Shown here in pieces: positions 1-6,831 of a DNA stretch of 7,370 bases. The notes under the pieces were generated by a model. It was not told where the DNA came from. It worked only from the letters and a program-made list of their open reading frames with translations, and did not search any database. Positions within the stretch are counted from its first letter, which is position 1. Each line of letters begins with the position of its first letter. The stretch comes from CAYRML01 sp050942825 (GTDB lineage Bacteria; Bacillota; Dehalobacteriia; UBA4068): NCBI GenBank assembly GCA_050942825.1, contig JBMNOA010000059.1:1-7370 (forward strand), written 5' to 3'. A program made the position numbers and the translations under genes.

Positions 1-968
1 TGGGTCGTTTGGTTTTTAGGGCAGCTTGGAATAACCCTAATGTGGAAATAGTTGCCATCAATGGCCGATCTGGCGTTGTACCTTATGCCCATCTGTTAAA
101 ATATGATTCTGTTCATGGCACATGGCCTCATGAAGTCACACATGATGAAGAACGTATCTATGTAGATGGAAATGGCTTTTTATGCCTCAATAAATTAGAT
201 CCGGCTGAATTGCCCTGGCGAGATTTAGGTGTGGATATCGTGATCGAAGCCTCAGGAAAATTCAATGATGCCCAAAAAGCCGTAGCCCATATCAAGGCCG
301 GAGCCAAAAAAGTCATCTTGACTGCCCCGGGGAAAAATGAGGATATCACTATTGTTATGGGTATCAATCAGCATCAATATGATACTAATAAACATCATAT
401 TATTTCCAATGCTTCCTGTACTACTAATGGTTTATCTCCCGTTGTAAAAGTTTTAAATGAAAATTTTGGTATCGAAAAGGGTCTGATGACCACCATCCAT
501 TCTTATACCAATGATCAAAAAATTATCGATAATGCTCATAAAGATCTGAGACGTTCCAGAGCCGCTGCTATGTCTTTGATTCCCACTACCACTGGTGCAG
601 CCCGTGCTATTTCTCTGGTCATGCCGGAAATGAAAGGCAAGCTTAACGGTTTTGCTGTCAGAGTTCCTACTGTTAATGTCTCTATGGTGGATCTGACTGT
701 GCAATTGACCAAGACTGCTACTGCAGAAGAGATCAATGCTGCCTTAAAAGAAGCCTCAGAAGGTGCATTTGAAGGTATTTTGGGTTATTGTGAATTACCT
801 TTGGTTTCTGTGGATTTCAACGGTGACAAACGTTCTTCTATTGTTGATGCCCTCTCTACCATGGTTGTGGGGGATAATTTGGCCAAAATTATTTGCTGGT
901 ATGATAATGAATGGGGTTACAGCAGCCGTGTAGTTGATCTTTTATGCTTTGTAGCTTCCAAATTATAG
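1..968 (+). CDS. gap: Glyceraldehyde-3-phosphate dehydrogenase, GapB-like, 5'-partial
   Basis: Phosphorylating GAPDH, a cytosolic tetramer in its family, converting glyceraldehyde-3-phosphate, phosphate and NAD(P)+ to 1,3-bisphosphoglycerate. The reading frame is open from base 3 and begins GRLVFRAAW, the end of the usual GFGRIGR nucleotide-binding motif. The TTG at 9 is therefore an internal Leu and the true start lies about a dozen codons upstream of the window. Catalytic Cys is at 417-419 in SNASCTTN and catalytic His at 498-500 in TTIHSYT; PTTTGAA and WYDNEWGYS near the end are family signatures. The second Cys usual in SCTTNC is Gly here. At the NAD-specificity positions (Bacillus stearothermophilus numbering) Asp32 is Gly, Leu33 is Arg, Leu187 is Asn and Pro188 is Ala. 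With APGKNEDIT and TNDQKIIDN this resembles GapB-type NADP enzymes. First visible gene of the glycolytic operon, 21 bases before pgk. Confidence 0.97.
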   Translation, partial: GRLVFRAAWNNPNVEIVAINGRSGVVPYAHLLKYDSVHGTWPHEVTHDEERIYVDGNGFLCLNKLDPAELPWRDLGVDIVIEASGKFNDAQKAVAHIKAGAKKVILTAPGKNEDITIVMGINQHQYDTNKHHIISNASCTTNGLSPVVKVLNENFGIEKGLMTTIHSYTNDQKIIDNAHKDLRRSRAAAMSLIPTTTGAARAISLVMPEMKGKLNGFAVRVPTVNVSMVDLTVQLTKTATAEEINAALKEASEGAFEGILGYCELPLVSVDFNGDKRSSIVDALSTMVVGDNLAKIICWYDNEWGYSSRVVDLLCFVASKL

Positions 969-989
969 TCTGGGGAAAGGGGCAATAAA

Positions 990-2180
990 ATGTCTGAATA
1001 TTGGGAGAGGAAGAGTGTCCGTGAGATAGATGTTACCGGGAAAAAAGTCATAGTGCGGGTAGACTTCAATGTCCCTTTAGATGAAAATAAGAACATCACC
1101 AATGATAACAGGATCAAGCAATCTTTACCTACTATAGAATATTTGATACAGCATAAGGCAAAAATCATTCTCCTATCACATTTAGGCAGGCCCAAAGGCA
1201 AAAAGAATAGCGATTTAAGCCTTTGTCCCGTAGCGCAATATCTTGATAAATTATTAGCCCAAAAGGTCTTTTTTGCCGATGATTGTATCGGAGAAGAGGC
1301 CAAATCTTTAGCCGCTTCTTTAAAAGAAGGGGAAATCTTGCTTTTGGAAAATGTACGTTTTTATGCGGAAGAGGAACAAAACGATGCTGATTTTGCTCAA
1401 AAACTAGCTGCCTTAGCAGATATATATGTTAATGACGCTTTTGGAACAGCTCACCGGGCTCATGCTTCCACATCCGGTATTGCTGCATTTTTGCCGGCAG
1501 TAAGCGGACTTCTGATGGAACATGAGCTCTCCAGGCTGGGCGTGGCCTTAGCAGATCCTCAGCATCCTTTTGTGGCTATTATTGGTGGAGCAAAGATTTC
1601 TGATAAAATAGGAGTTATCGAAAGTCTTTTGCATAAAGTAGATAAATTATTGATCGGCGGCGGTATGGCTTATACATTTTTGGCCGCTGATGATTATCAT
1701 ATGCAAAAATCAATCGTTGATGAATCAAAATTGCATTGGGCCAGGAATCTCATGAAATTGCCGGAGGCCGACAAGATTCTCTTGCCCATAGATCTGGTAG
1801 CCGCTGACGAATTAGCCCCGGGTGCTAATACCAAAATTGTGGAGGTCGATTCCATCCCTGAGGGTTGGGAAGCCTTGGATGTCGGTCCGGCCACTAGAGA
1901 AGCTTTTGAACAAATCATCAAAAAGGCCAAGACCATAGTGTGGAATGGGCCTTTAGGTGTATTTGAAATAGATGATTTTGCTCAAGGCACTTTGGCTATA
2001 GCAGATGCCATAGCGCGATCCGATGCTTACAGTATTGTAGGAGGTGGAGATTCTGTTGCTGCTATACATAAGGCCAAAGTTGAGGAACATATTGATCACA
2101 TTTCTACGGGCGGTGGTGCTTCTCTGAAATTTTTGGAAGGTCAGAAGCTGGCCAGTGTAGTCGCTTTGGACTGTAAATAG
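990..2180 (+). CDS. pgk: Phosphoglycerate kinase
   Basis: Transfers the acyl phosphate of 1,3-bisphosphoglycerate to ADP, giving ATP and 3-phosphoglycerate; a cytosolic monomer in the family. At 396 residues it has the normal full length. N-terminal substrate-domain motifs are RVDFNVP (23-29), DNRI (39-42), SHLGRPKG (63-70), ENVRF (120-124) and NDAFGTAHRAHAST. C-terminal nucleotide-domain motifs are GGAKISDKIGV, GGGMAYTFL, WNGPLGVFE, GGGDS (351-355) and the TGGG loop (373-376). The last conserved segment, usually KxLPGVxAL, reads KLASVVAL, so the Pro-Gly is lost; this lies outside the catalytic motifs and is probably neutral. The ATG at 990 is preceded by a purine-rich GGGGAAAGGGG at 972-982 at a suitable distance. 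It sits between gap and tpiA with short gaps and no terminator, consistent with one message. Confidence 0.98.
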   Translation: MSEYWERKSVREIDVTGKKVIVRVDFNVPLDENKNITNDNRIKQSLPTIEYLIQHKAKIILLSHLGRPKGKKNSDLSLCPVAQYLDKLLAQKVFFADDCIGEEAKSLAASLKEGEILLLENVRFYAEEEQNDADFAQKLAALADIYVNDAFGTAHRAHASTSGIAAFLPAVSGLLMEHELSRLGVALADPQHPFVAIIGGAKISDKIGVIESLLHKVDKLLIGGGMAYTFLAADDYHMQKSIVDESKLHWARNLMKLPEADKILLPIDLVAADELAPGANTKIVEVDSIPEGWEALDVGPATREAFEQIIKKAKTIVWNGPLGVFEIDDFAQGTLAIADAIARSDAYSIVGGGDSVAAIHKAKVEEHIDHISTGGGASLKFLEGQKLASVVALDCK

Positions 2181-2199
2181 TGTGTGTTTTAATCAAACT

Positions 2200-2206
2200 G
2201 GAGGTG
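2200..2206 (+). promoter_or_regulatory. Ribosome binding site fixing the TTG start of tpiA
   Basis: GGAGGTG matches the anti-Shine-Dalgarno sequence. GGAGG is followed by nine bases, including most of a run of eight T (2208-2215), and then TTG at 2214. The only nearby ATG, at 2218, is out of frame and stops after six codons, so this site with TTG is the only good start for tpiA. Confidence 0.8.
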
Positions 2207-2213
2207 CTTTTTT

Positions 2214-2966
2214 TTGGATGACAGTTGCCGAAAGGTAGTTATTGCTGCTAATTGGAAGATGTATAAAGTCAAATCGGAAGCCAGGGATTTTATGGAGCAA
2301 TTTGTACCTCTTTTAAAAAATAAAGAGGCCACTGTGGTTATTTTCCCTTCTATCACATTATTGCCGGAAGTGGTTTGTGCAGCTAAAGACAATATTCAAG
2401 TAGGTATACAAAATATACATTGGGAGGAGCAAGGAGCTTTTACGGGTGAAATATCTGCTTTGCAGGCCGTAGATAGCGGTTGCTCTTATTGTCTTTGCGG
2501 ACATTCCGAGCGTCGGCAATATTTTGAAGAAGGATCGGAGATGATTACACGCAAAGCTCAGGCAGCTTTAGCCCATGGTATGCATCCTATCGTTTGTATA
2601 GGGGAAACTCTGCAACAAAGAGAAAACGACGAAACCTTTGAAGTTTTGCATGATCAATTATTTGCTTCCTTGGCGGGTATAGAACCAAACGATAATCTAT
2701 TAATCGCTTATGAGCCTGTTTGGGCTATCGGGACTGGAGTTGTGGCCTCAGCCGAGGATGCTGAAGAAGCTATAGCCTATATCCGCAACCAATTAAAAGA
2801 GCTTTGGGGAAAGCAGGCGCAAAAAATAAGTATCCTTTATGGCGGCAGTGTCAAACCTGATAACATAGCCAATTTGATGGCCCGCGAAAATATTGACGGT
2901 GTCTTAGTGGGCGGGGCCAGCTTACATGCTGAAAGTTTTGCCGCCATAGCTAATTATCATATTTAA
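2214..2966 (+). CDS. tpiA: Triosephosphate isomerase (TTG start)
   Basis: Interconverts dihydroxyacetone phosphate and glyceraldehyde-3-phosphate; a cytosolic (beta/alpha)8 barrel, normally a dimer. The 250 residues match the family length. Catalytic residues are present: Asn13 and Lys15 in ANWKM, His97 in GHSERR, Glu166 in AYEPVWAIGTG (which includes mobile loop 6), and the phosphate-binding YGGSVKPDN and VGGASL near the end. Start choice: no in-frame ATG or GTG precedes the conserved ANWK, and TTG at 2214 has a GGAGG nine bases upstream, so the protein begins MDDSCRKVV with a short extension. Unusual: the strand before the catalytic His reads GCSYCLCGHSE, putting Cys at 90, 93 and 95, where the last two positions are usually aliphatic. 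The widely conserved Cys after the next strand (127, in VCIGE) is also present. Third visible gene of the operon, 33 bases after pgk. Confidence 0.97.
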   Translation: MDDSCRKVVIAANWKMYKVKSEARDFMEQFVPLLKNKEATVVIFPSITLLPEVVCAAKDNIQVGIQNIHWEEQGAFTGEISALQAVDSGCSYCLCGHSERRQYFEEGSEMITRKAQAALAHGMHPIVCIGETLQQRENDETFEVLHDQLFASLAGIEPNDNLLIAYEPVWAIGTGVVASAEDAEEAIAYIRNQLKELWGKQAQKISILYGGSVKPDNIANLMARENIDGVLVGGASLHAESFAAIANYHI

Positions 2967-2986
2967 GTAATTGTTTTTTTGCTGAG

Positions 2987-3003
2987 GGCGGGATTTTCCC
3001 GCC
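2987..3003 (+). other. GC-rich hairpin between tpiA and gpmI
   Basis: GGCGGGA (2987-2993) and TCCCGCC (2997-3003) form a perfect seven-pair stem around a three-base loop, or six pairs around five bases. The downstream sequence GAAATTTAATTT lacks a proper T-run, so it is not a canonical terminator. It lies in the 70-base gap, the widest between the enzyme genes, ending 22 bases before the gpmI Shine-Dalgarno. It may be a leaky attenuator, an RNA-processing site or a stabiliser of the upstream mRNA 3' end; the sequence does not decide between these. Confidence 0.6.
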
Positions 3004-3036
3004 GAAATTTAATTTAAGTTATTACGGAGGAAATCC

Positions 3037-4617
3037 ATGAAGTTTTCCGGGCGACCGCTGGTATTAGTAATATTGGATGGCTGGGGTCTAAAGAGAGGTG
3101 TAGACGGAGACGCCTTATCTTCTGCCGAAGTGAAAAATTTTGATCGTATTTGGGATAAATACCCTCATACTCAATTGTCTGCCTCAGGTGCCGATGTAGG
3201 GCTTCCCGAGGGCCAAATGGGTGATAGTGAAGTTGGACATATGAATATCGGCGCCGGACGCATAATGTATCAGGAATTTACCCGTATCAGCAACGCCATT
3301 CAAGAAGGTGATTTTTTTACCAATGAGGTTTTTTTAACAGCTATGCAAAAAGCTAAAAGGAATAATACCGCCTTGCATCTTTGCGGCCTTTGTTCCGATG
3401 GTGGTATCCATAGCCATATCAGTCATCTCTTTGCCCTTTTGCGTTTAGCCTCTTTAAACGGATTGGAGAAGGTTTTTGTTCATTGTTTTACCGACGGTCG
3501 GGATACCTCCCCCACTTCTGCCGTAAAGTATATAGAAAAGCTGGAAAATTTCATGGCCGAACTTGGCATAGGACAGATTGCCAGCGTTATCGGACGTTTT
3601 TATGCCATGGATAGAGATAAGCGTTGGGATAGAGTTGCCAAGGCCTATAAAGCCATGGTTTACGGAGAGGGCGAGAGATTTCTTTCCGCCAAAGAAGCTA
3701 TCGAGGCATCTTATGCCAAAGGTGTGACAGACGAATTCATTGAACCTACTATCATTATTGACAAAGAGGGTAATTTCCCCGGCGCTATCAAGTCAGGTGA
3801 CAGTATGATCTTTTATAATTATCGTTCGGACAGAGCGCGGGAGATTACTCAATCTTTTTGCAACAAAAATTTTGAGTTTTTTAGCAGAGGGGAAAATTCC
3901 CCCCAAGTACATTATGTTTGTATGACTAAATACGAGGAATCTTTACAAGTGCCTATAGCTTATCCGCCGCAAATACCGGCCAATACTTTAGGAAAAGTTA
4001 TCGCTCATAACGGTATGCGGCAATTGCGTATTGCGGAAACAGAAAAATATGCCCATGTAACATTTTTCTTTAACGGCGGTGTGGAAAGAATGGAGGTCGG
4101 AGAGGATAGGGTCATGATACCTTCTCCTAATGTCCCGACCTATGACCTAAAGCCAGAAATGAGTTGTCTAGCTGTTACTAGGGCTGTCCTTGATAGAATA
4201 GCCAGCAATATTTATGATCTTATAGTACTGAATTTTGCTAACCCTGATATGTTGGGGCATACAGGCTGTTTTGACGCCACCGTCAAAGCACTCAATATAG
4301 TAGATGAATGTTTAGGTGAGGTGGAAAAGGCCATCAAGGCTGTGGGCGGTACGCTGATTGTAACTGCCGACCATGGCAATGTGGAATGTATGCTAGCCGA
4401 AAACGGCAAACCTATGACCGCGCATACTACCAGCAAAGTGCCATTTATCCTGGTAGATGATAAATTGAAACATCTGAGATTAAGAGAAGGGGAGCTGGAT
4501 GATATTGCTCCCACGATATTACAATTAATGGATATCAAGCAGCCGGCGGAAATGACAGGAGAAACGCTGATTTCCGGCGGTCTGCAGCAATTTGATCAAT
4601 TAGAATTTAGGTTCTGA
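3037..4617 (+). CDS. gpmI: 2,3-bisphosphoglycerate-independent phosphoglycerate mutase
   Basis: Interconverts 3- and 2-phosphoglycerate through a phosphoserine intermediate, using two Mn ions; a monomeric cytosolic enzyme of the alkaline phosphatase superfamily. Metal-binding Asp14 is in VILDGWG and nucleophile Ser64 in GDSEVGHMNIGAGR. Further family motifs in order are FTDGRDTSP, GRFYAMDRDKRWDRV, FYNYRSDRAREIT, AETEKYAHVTFFFNGG, NPDMLGHTG, TADHGNVE and AHTTSKVPF, covering the phosphotransferase and inserted domains. It is 526 residues against about 510 for the family. Most of the excess is a C-terminal tail of about a dozen residues after MTGETLI. The early GNA motif reads GDA. ATG at 3037 has GGAGG at 3026-3030, six bases upstream. 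It begins 70 bases after tpiA and ends 25 bases before eno. No GpmA-type (cofactor-dependent) enzyme is seen here. Confidence 0.97.
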   Translation: MKFSGRPLVLVILDGWGLKRGVDGDALSSAEVKNFDRIWDKYPHTQLSASGADVGLPEGQMGDSEVGHMNIGAGRIMYQEFTRISNAIQEGDFFTNEVFLTAMQKAKRNNTALHLCGLCSDGGIHSHISHLFALLRLASLNGLEKVFVHCFTDGRDTSPTSAVKYIEKLENFMAELGIGQIASVIGRFYAMDRDKRWDRVAKAYKAMVYGEGERFLSAKEAIEASYAKGVTDEFIEPTIIIDKEGNFPGAIKSGDSMIFYNYRSDRAREITQSFCNKNFEFFSRGENSPQVHYVCMTKYEESLQVPIAYPPQIPANTLGKVIAHNGMRQLRIAETEKYAHVTFFFNGGVERMEVGEDRVMIPSPNVPTYDLKPEMSCLAVTRAVLDRIASNIYDLIVLNFANPDMLGHTGCFDATVKALNIVDECLGEVEKAIKAVGGTLIVTADHGNVECMLAENGKPMTAHTTSKVPFILVDDKLKHLRLREGELDDIAPTILQLMDIKQPAEMTGETLISGGLQQFDQLEFRF

Positions 4618-4629
4618 AAAAAAATACTT

Positions 4630-4635
4630 GGAGGA
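4630..4635 (+). promoter_or_regulatory. Ribosome binding site fixing the eno start
   Basis: GGAGGA, with GGAGG eight bases before the ATG at 4643. An in-frame TTG at 4628 overlaps this site and has no Shine-Dalgarno of its own. It would add five residues (MEELF) not expected in enolases, so the ATG is the start. Confidence 0.85.
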
Positions 4636-4642
4636 ATTATTT

Positions 4643-5923
4643 ATGTCTTTGATTGCAGAAGTCAGTGCCAGAGAGATTCTTGATTCTCGTGGTAATCCTA
4701 CGGTAGAAGTTGAAGTATATTTGGAAGATGGTACTATGGGCAGAGCTGCTGTTCCCTCGGGAGCTTCTACAGGTGCTTATGAAGCTGTAGAATTGCGTGA
4801 TGGTGAGTGCGAGCGTTATTTGGGTAAAGGAGTCCTTAATGCTGTTACCAATGTAATGACTATTATCGCTCCGCAAATCATCGGTCTTTCTCCCTTTGAT
4901 CAAGCAGAAATAGACCGTATCATGCTGGAGCTTGATGGAACTGATAATAAAAAGTATTTAGGTGCCAATGCAATATTGGGTGTATCTTTGGCTGTGGCCA
5001 GAGCTGCTGCCAATCATTTAAGAACTCCCTTTTATCGTTATATCGGCGGGGTAAATGCCAAAGAAATGCCCGTACCGATGATGAATATTTTAAACGGTGG
5101 CAAGCATGCCGATAACAATGTAGATATTCAGGAATTTATGATCATGCCGGTCGGTGCGGCCAGTTTTGCTCATTGTCTGCGTATGGGTGCGGAAGTTTTC
5201 CATAATCTGCGCAAAGTACTCAAAGCCCGCGATTACAACACAGCAGTCGGTGATGAAGGCGGTTTTGCCCCCAATCTCAAATCCAATGAAGAGGCTTTGA
5301 CCTGTATTATCGAAGCTATCGAAAAAGCAGGTTACCAGCCGGGAGTAGATGTCTGCATAGCCATTGACGCTGCGGCAACAGAATTATATAAAGATAGTAA
5401 ATATCATCTGGAGGGAGAGGGTGTTGTAAAAACTTCTCTGGAAATGGTTGATTACTATGCCAATTTGTGTGAACGTTATCCGATTATTTCTATTGAAGAT
5501 GGTCTCGCAGAAGACGACTGGGAAGGCTGGCAAGCTTTAATGGCCAAAATCGGTCATAAAGTGCAAATAGTCGGAGACGATCTCTTTGTTACTAATTGCG
5601 AAAGATTAGCTAAAGGTATAGAGCTAAAAGCCGCCAATTCCATCCTCATTAAGGTCAATCAAATTGGCAGCTTGACAGAAACACTGGATGTGATTGAGAT
5701 GGCTAAAAGAGCGGGATTTACCTGTGTTGTTTCTCACCGCTCCGGCGAAACGGAGGATACCTCTATTGCCGATATTTCTGTGGCTGTTAATGCCGGACAA
5801 ATAAAAACCGGTGCTCCTTCCAGGACGGACAGAGTAGCCAAATATAACCAATTGCTGCGTATAGAGGAAGAGCTTGATATGTCTGCCTGTTATGGAGGAA
5901 AGGATGTTTTTTATAACCTGTAA
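4643..5923 (+). CDS. eno: Enolase (phosphopyruvate hydratase)
   Basis: Dehydrates 2-phosphoglycerate to phosphoenolpyruvate with Mg2+; cytosolic, and surface-exposed or degradosome-associated in some bacteria. It has 426 residues, normal length, starting at ATG 4643. The N-terminal cap has GNPTVEVEV and the mobile loop PSGASTGAYEA with Ser42. In the barrel, Glu205 in VGDEGGFAP and Lys337 in ILIKVNQIG are the acid/base pair. Metal ligands are Asp242 in IDAAATE, Glu285 in SIEDGL and Asp312 in VGDDLF. SHRSGETEDT and Lys388 in IKTGAPSRTDR bind substrate. No active-site residue is missing. It lies 25 bases after gpmI and 42 bases before a lipoprotein gene, with no T-tailed terminator between, so transcription probably continues into the latter. 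Confidence 0.98.
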   Translation: MSLIAEVSAREILDSRGNPTVEVEVYLEDGTMGRAAVPSGASTGAYEAVELRDGECERYLGKGVLNAVTNVMTIIAPQIIGLSPFDQAEIDRIMLELDGTDNKKYLGANAILGVSLAVARAAANHLRTPFYRYIGGVNAKEMPVPMMNILNGGKHADNNVDIQEFMIMPVGAASFAHCLRMGAEVFHNLRKVLKARDYNTAVGDEGGFAPNLKSNEEALTCIIEAIEKAGYQPGVDVCIAIDAAATELYKDSKYHLEGEGVVKTSLEMVDYYANLCERYPIISIEDGLAEDDWEGWQALMAKIGHKVQIVGDDLFVTNCERLAKGIELKAANSILIKVNQIGSLTETLDVIEMAKRAGFTCVVSHRSGETEDTSIADISVAVNAGQIKTGAPSRTDRVAKYNQLLRIEEELDMSACYGGKDVFYNL

Positions 5924-5965
5924 GAGATTTTTTGCAGGTGAAAATAAATTAAGAAAAGAGGTATA

Positions 5966-6826
5966 ATGATGCTAAAAAAATTAAGGTTTTTGCTCCTTGT
6001 TTTGCTGATACCTATTATTGCTTTAACCAGCTGTGCCACCACCCCTGATCCTTCCTCCCCTGAAGGAATCCTTAATGCCAGCAACCAGGCTATGGCCAAT
6101 ATTGAGAGCTATGCCGCCAAAATGGATATGAAAATGTCTATGAAGATGGACCAATCCTCCGTAGTAAACATGGATATGCTTTCGGATATAAAATACATAG
6201 CCAAACCGAAGATATTGATGTCTATGGATTCCAATATCAATTTTTCTATGATGGGCCAAGAACAGACAATGCAAACTATGAATTATATAGAACAGACCGA
6301 CAGTGGGCTAACTGTATATACCAATATGCAAGATCAATGGATGAAAAATGAGGTCCCCATGGAGGATTTGTCAAACTATCTGCAACAAGATCCTGCCGCA
6401 GTATTAGATCTTTATAATAAAAATTTGGTCAGTGCAGAAATTTTGGGAGAGGAATCTGTGGCCGGCAAAGATTGCTATAAAATCAATGTTGTGATCTCCT
6501 CAGAGGCTTTAACCCAAATCATGGAACAATTCGGCGGTGCTGAAAGTATGGGCTTGAATACAGAAGAGTTTGCCCAAGATAAAGAAGCTTTGGCTGCAGC
6601 CGGTGATCTATCAACCATACTTTGGATAGATAAAAATGACAGCTTTTTGGTAAAACAATCCTTGGATTTGAGCGAATTCATGACTAATATTATGAAAACT
6701 GTTTCCGAACAAGAAGGAGAGACTGCTGATTTCGGTGATATCTCTACTGTTATGACGGTAGAATATCTTGATTATAACGCAGTAGAAGCTTTCACTATTC
6801 CTGACGAAGCTCGCAATGCTTCCTAG
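5966..6826 (+). CDS. Methionine-rich secreted lipoprotein, DUF6612/LolA-like
   Basis: Predicted lipoprotein of 286 residues anchored on the outer face of the cytoplasmic membrane. The N-terminus has a basic KKLR, a hydrophobic stretch at about 8-20 and the lipobox LTSC with lipidated Cys23, followed by a Pro/Ser-rich linker. The rest is mainly polar and beta-rich. It ends with an LWIDKND segment and EAFTIPDEA, a pattern I associate with DUF6612 and the LppX/LolA-type open-barrel lipoproteins; this is by eye. Seventeen Met fall within residues 43-132, including a strict every-second-residue run at 53, 55, 57, 59 and 61. The only other Cys is in the GKDCYKI strand. Two adjacent ATGs (5966, 5969) are possible starts; the second has better spacing (seven bases) from GAGG at 5958-5961. 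It follows eno by 42 bases and precedes the operon terminator. Substrate or partner is unknown. Confidence 0.88.
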   Translation: MMLKKLRFLLLVLLIPIIALTSCATTPDPSSPEGILNASNQAMANIESYAAKMDMKMSMKMDQSSVVNMDMLSDIKYIAKPKILMSMDSNINFSMMGQEQTMQTMNYIEQTDSGLTVYTNMQDQWMKNEVPMEDLSNYLQQDPAAVLDLYNKNLVSAEILGEESVAGKDCYKINVVISSEALTQIMEQFGGAESMGLNTEEFAQDKEALAAAGDLSTILWIDKNDSFLVKQSLDLSEFMTNIMKTVSEQEGETADFGDISTVMTVEYLDYNAVEAFTIPDEARNAS

Positions 6827-6831
6827 AAAGT

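Noticed and set aside
9..11. TTG at 9 as the start of the GAPDH gene
   Set aside because: The frame is open to the window edge and the upstream codons encode Gly-Arg of the conserved GFGRxGR motif, so the gene is truncated by the window and not short.
917..1303. Minus-strand open frame of 128 codons across gap/pgk
   Set aside because: It lies antisense to conserved GAPDH and Pgk coding sequence, has no convincing ribosome binding site or recognisable domain, and is explained as a shadow of the real genes. The same applies to other antisense frames, including that opposite gpmI at 4212-4538.
3889..3902. Near-palindrome GGGGAAAATTCCCC as a regulatory site
   Set aside because: It lies inside gpmI in a variable coding stretch, the symmetry is imperfect at the centre, and no promoter is nearby.
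4628..4642. TTG at 4628 as the enolase start, adding MEELF
   Set aside because: It overlaps the Shine-Dalgarno of the ATG at 4643 and lacks one of its own. The ATG gives the normal enolase N-terminus.
5916..5939. Hairpin at the end of eno (ACCTG paired with CAGGT, extendable with A-T and G-T pairs) as a terminator
   Set aside because: The stem overlaps the eno stop codon, depends on weak and wobble pairs, and is followed by GAAAATAAATT rather than a T-run.
5962..5967. Perfect TATAAT right before the lipoprotein start, suggesting a promoter for that gene
   Set aside because: It overlaps the ATG at 5966, so transcription would start inside the coding region and lose the ribosome binding site. 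The best -35 at normal spacing is only GTGAAA (5938-5943). Coincidence is more likely.
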